Shown one piece after another: positions 5,921-6,132 of a stretch of DNA of 6,132 nt; positions within the stretch are counted from its first letter, which is position 1, and each line of letters begins with the position of its first letter. Under the pieces are notes generated by a model. That model was not told where the DNA came from. It saw only the letters and a list, made by a program, of their open reading frames with translations, and did not search any database. The position numbers and the translations under genes are program-made. This stretch comes from CAZUSC01 sp964622915 (GTDB taxonomy: Bacteria; Patescibacteriota; Andersenbacteria; UBA10190). The DNA lies in contig CAZUSC010000001.1 of the NCBI GenBank assembly GCA_964622915.1, positions 1 through 6,132 on the forward strand. The letters are read 5' to 3'.

Positions 5921-5953
5921 CGTAAAGACTTCGGCATCAGCCGAGAATTTACG
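5921..5953 (+). other. Hairpin directly 3' of the tRNA CCA
   Basis: CGTAAA (5921-5926) pairs with TTTACG (5948-5953), and inside it TCGGC (5931-5935) pairs with GCCGA (5940-5944) over an ATCA loop, with a small internal loop between. It begins on the base after the encoded CCA. It would be in the 3' trailer of the precursor. No T tract follows; it may serve 3' end processing or, with the next hairpin, termination. Confidence 0.55.
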
Positions 5954-5956
5954 TGA

Positions 5957-5989
5957 GCCCCGTGGCGAGCGAAGCGAGTTTTACGGGGC
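5957..5989 (+). repeat. GC-rich hairpin with a GCGAG direct repeat in the loop
   Basis: GCCCCGT (5957-5963) pairs perfectly with ACGGGGC (5983-5989) around a 19-nt loop. The loop holds GCGAG twice (5965-5969 and 5974-5978) followed by TTTT (5979-5982). The arms repeat the tRNA acceptor sequences just upstream (ACGGGGC at 5845-5851, GCCCCG at 5911-5916). It looks like a small intergenic repeat element rather than a classic terminator because no T run follows the right arm. Confidence 0.55.
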
Positions 5990-6034
5990 CCATATGCACT
6001 ACGCATGCACCATCTAGAAATGTAGAATATCTGT

Positions 6035-6132
6035 ATGTCTTCTGGCTTAGTATTATCCTTGATCATTTTAGCCATGCTGGCGGGGATGTTGTTTTATATG
6101 ACCCGCGACGAAGGAGGGCTGCAGCCAGCCCT
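6035..6132 (+). CDS. N-terminal fragment of a probable membrane-anchored protein, cut by the window end
   Basis: ATG 6035 opens a frame with 32 complete codons to the window edge. After MSSG comes a hydrophobic run of about 18 residues (LVLSLIILAMLAGMLFYM), then a charged TRDEGG. This pattern fits a single N-terminal transmembrane helix or uncleaved signal anchor with the remainder beyond it. No clear Shine-Dalgarno is visible; TAGAAT (6023-6028) could be a -10 hexamer. Other in-frame ATGs lie further in. The product cannot be named from this fragment, and whether it is a real gene depends on the sequence beyond the edge. Confidence 0.55.
   Translation, partial: MSSGLVLSLIILAMLAGMLFYMTRDEGGLQPA

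Noticed and set aside
5839..6075. 78-aa open frame on the minus strand across the tRNA gene
   Set aside because: It is the antisense of the tRNA-Pro and its flanking hairpins; such frames are common artefacts and the translation has no family features.

Overview
The window looks like a bacterial chromosome segment, most likely from a streamlined lineage such as the Patescibacteria/CPR. The reasons are a short IF-2 (651 aa), compact or overlapping genes, weak or absent Shine-Dalgarno sites at several starts, and small hairpin repeats between genes. This placement is inference; no rRNA or taxon-specific marker is present. UGA acts as a stop (end of rbfA), so the UGA=Gly code of some CPR lineages is not suggested.

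Layout. (1) Positions 1-1165 hold an accessory two-gene unit that looks more AT-rich than what follows: an unrecognised Cys-containing protein open at the left edge, overlapping by 20 nt a trypsin-like serine protease with an intact His/Asp/Ser triad and no signal peptide. (2) A terminator-like hairpin (1191-1223) separates this unit from the core cluster. (3) Positions 1241-4544 carry infB, rbfA and an NrnA-type DHH phosphoesterase on the + strand, tightly spaced or overlapping. The usual upstream partner nusA is not in the window. (4) A heptamer-built inverted repeat (4533-4595) covers the end of the DHH gene and most of the gap before a YmdB-family metallophosphoesterase (4604-5401). (5) An HU-family DNA-binding protein follows (5451-5729) with a near-perfect Shine-Dalgarno. 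(6) A tRNA-Pro(UGG) with encoded CCA lies at 5846-5920, between small hairpins. (7) The right edge contains the first 32 codons of a probable membrane-anchored protein.

The core genes fit together as translation and RNA metabolism: IF-2 for initiation, RbfA for 30S maturation, NrnA for degrading very short RNAs and/or pAp, YmdB as a phosphodiesterase, then a nucleoid protein and a tRNA. No CRISPR array, insertion sequence or complete known defence system is visible. The candidates for something new are the protease pair at the left, the heptamer inverted repeat, the Asn-to-Asp change in the YmdB active site, and the post-tRNA hairpins whose arms repeat the tRNA acceptor stem.
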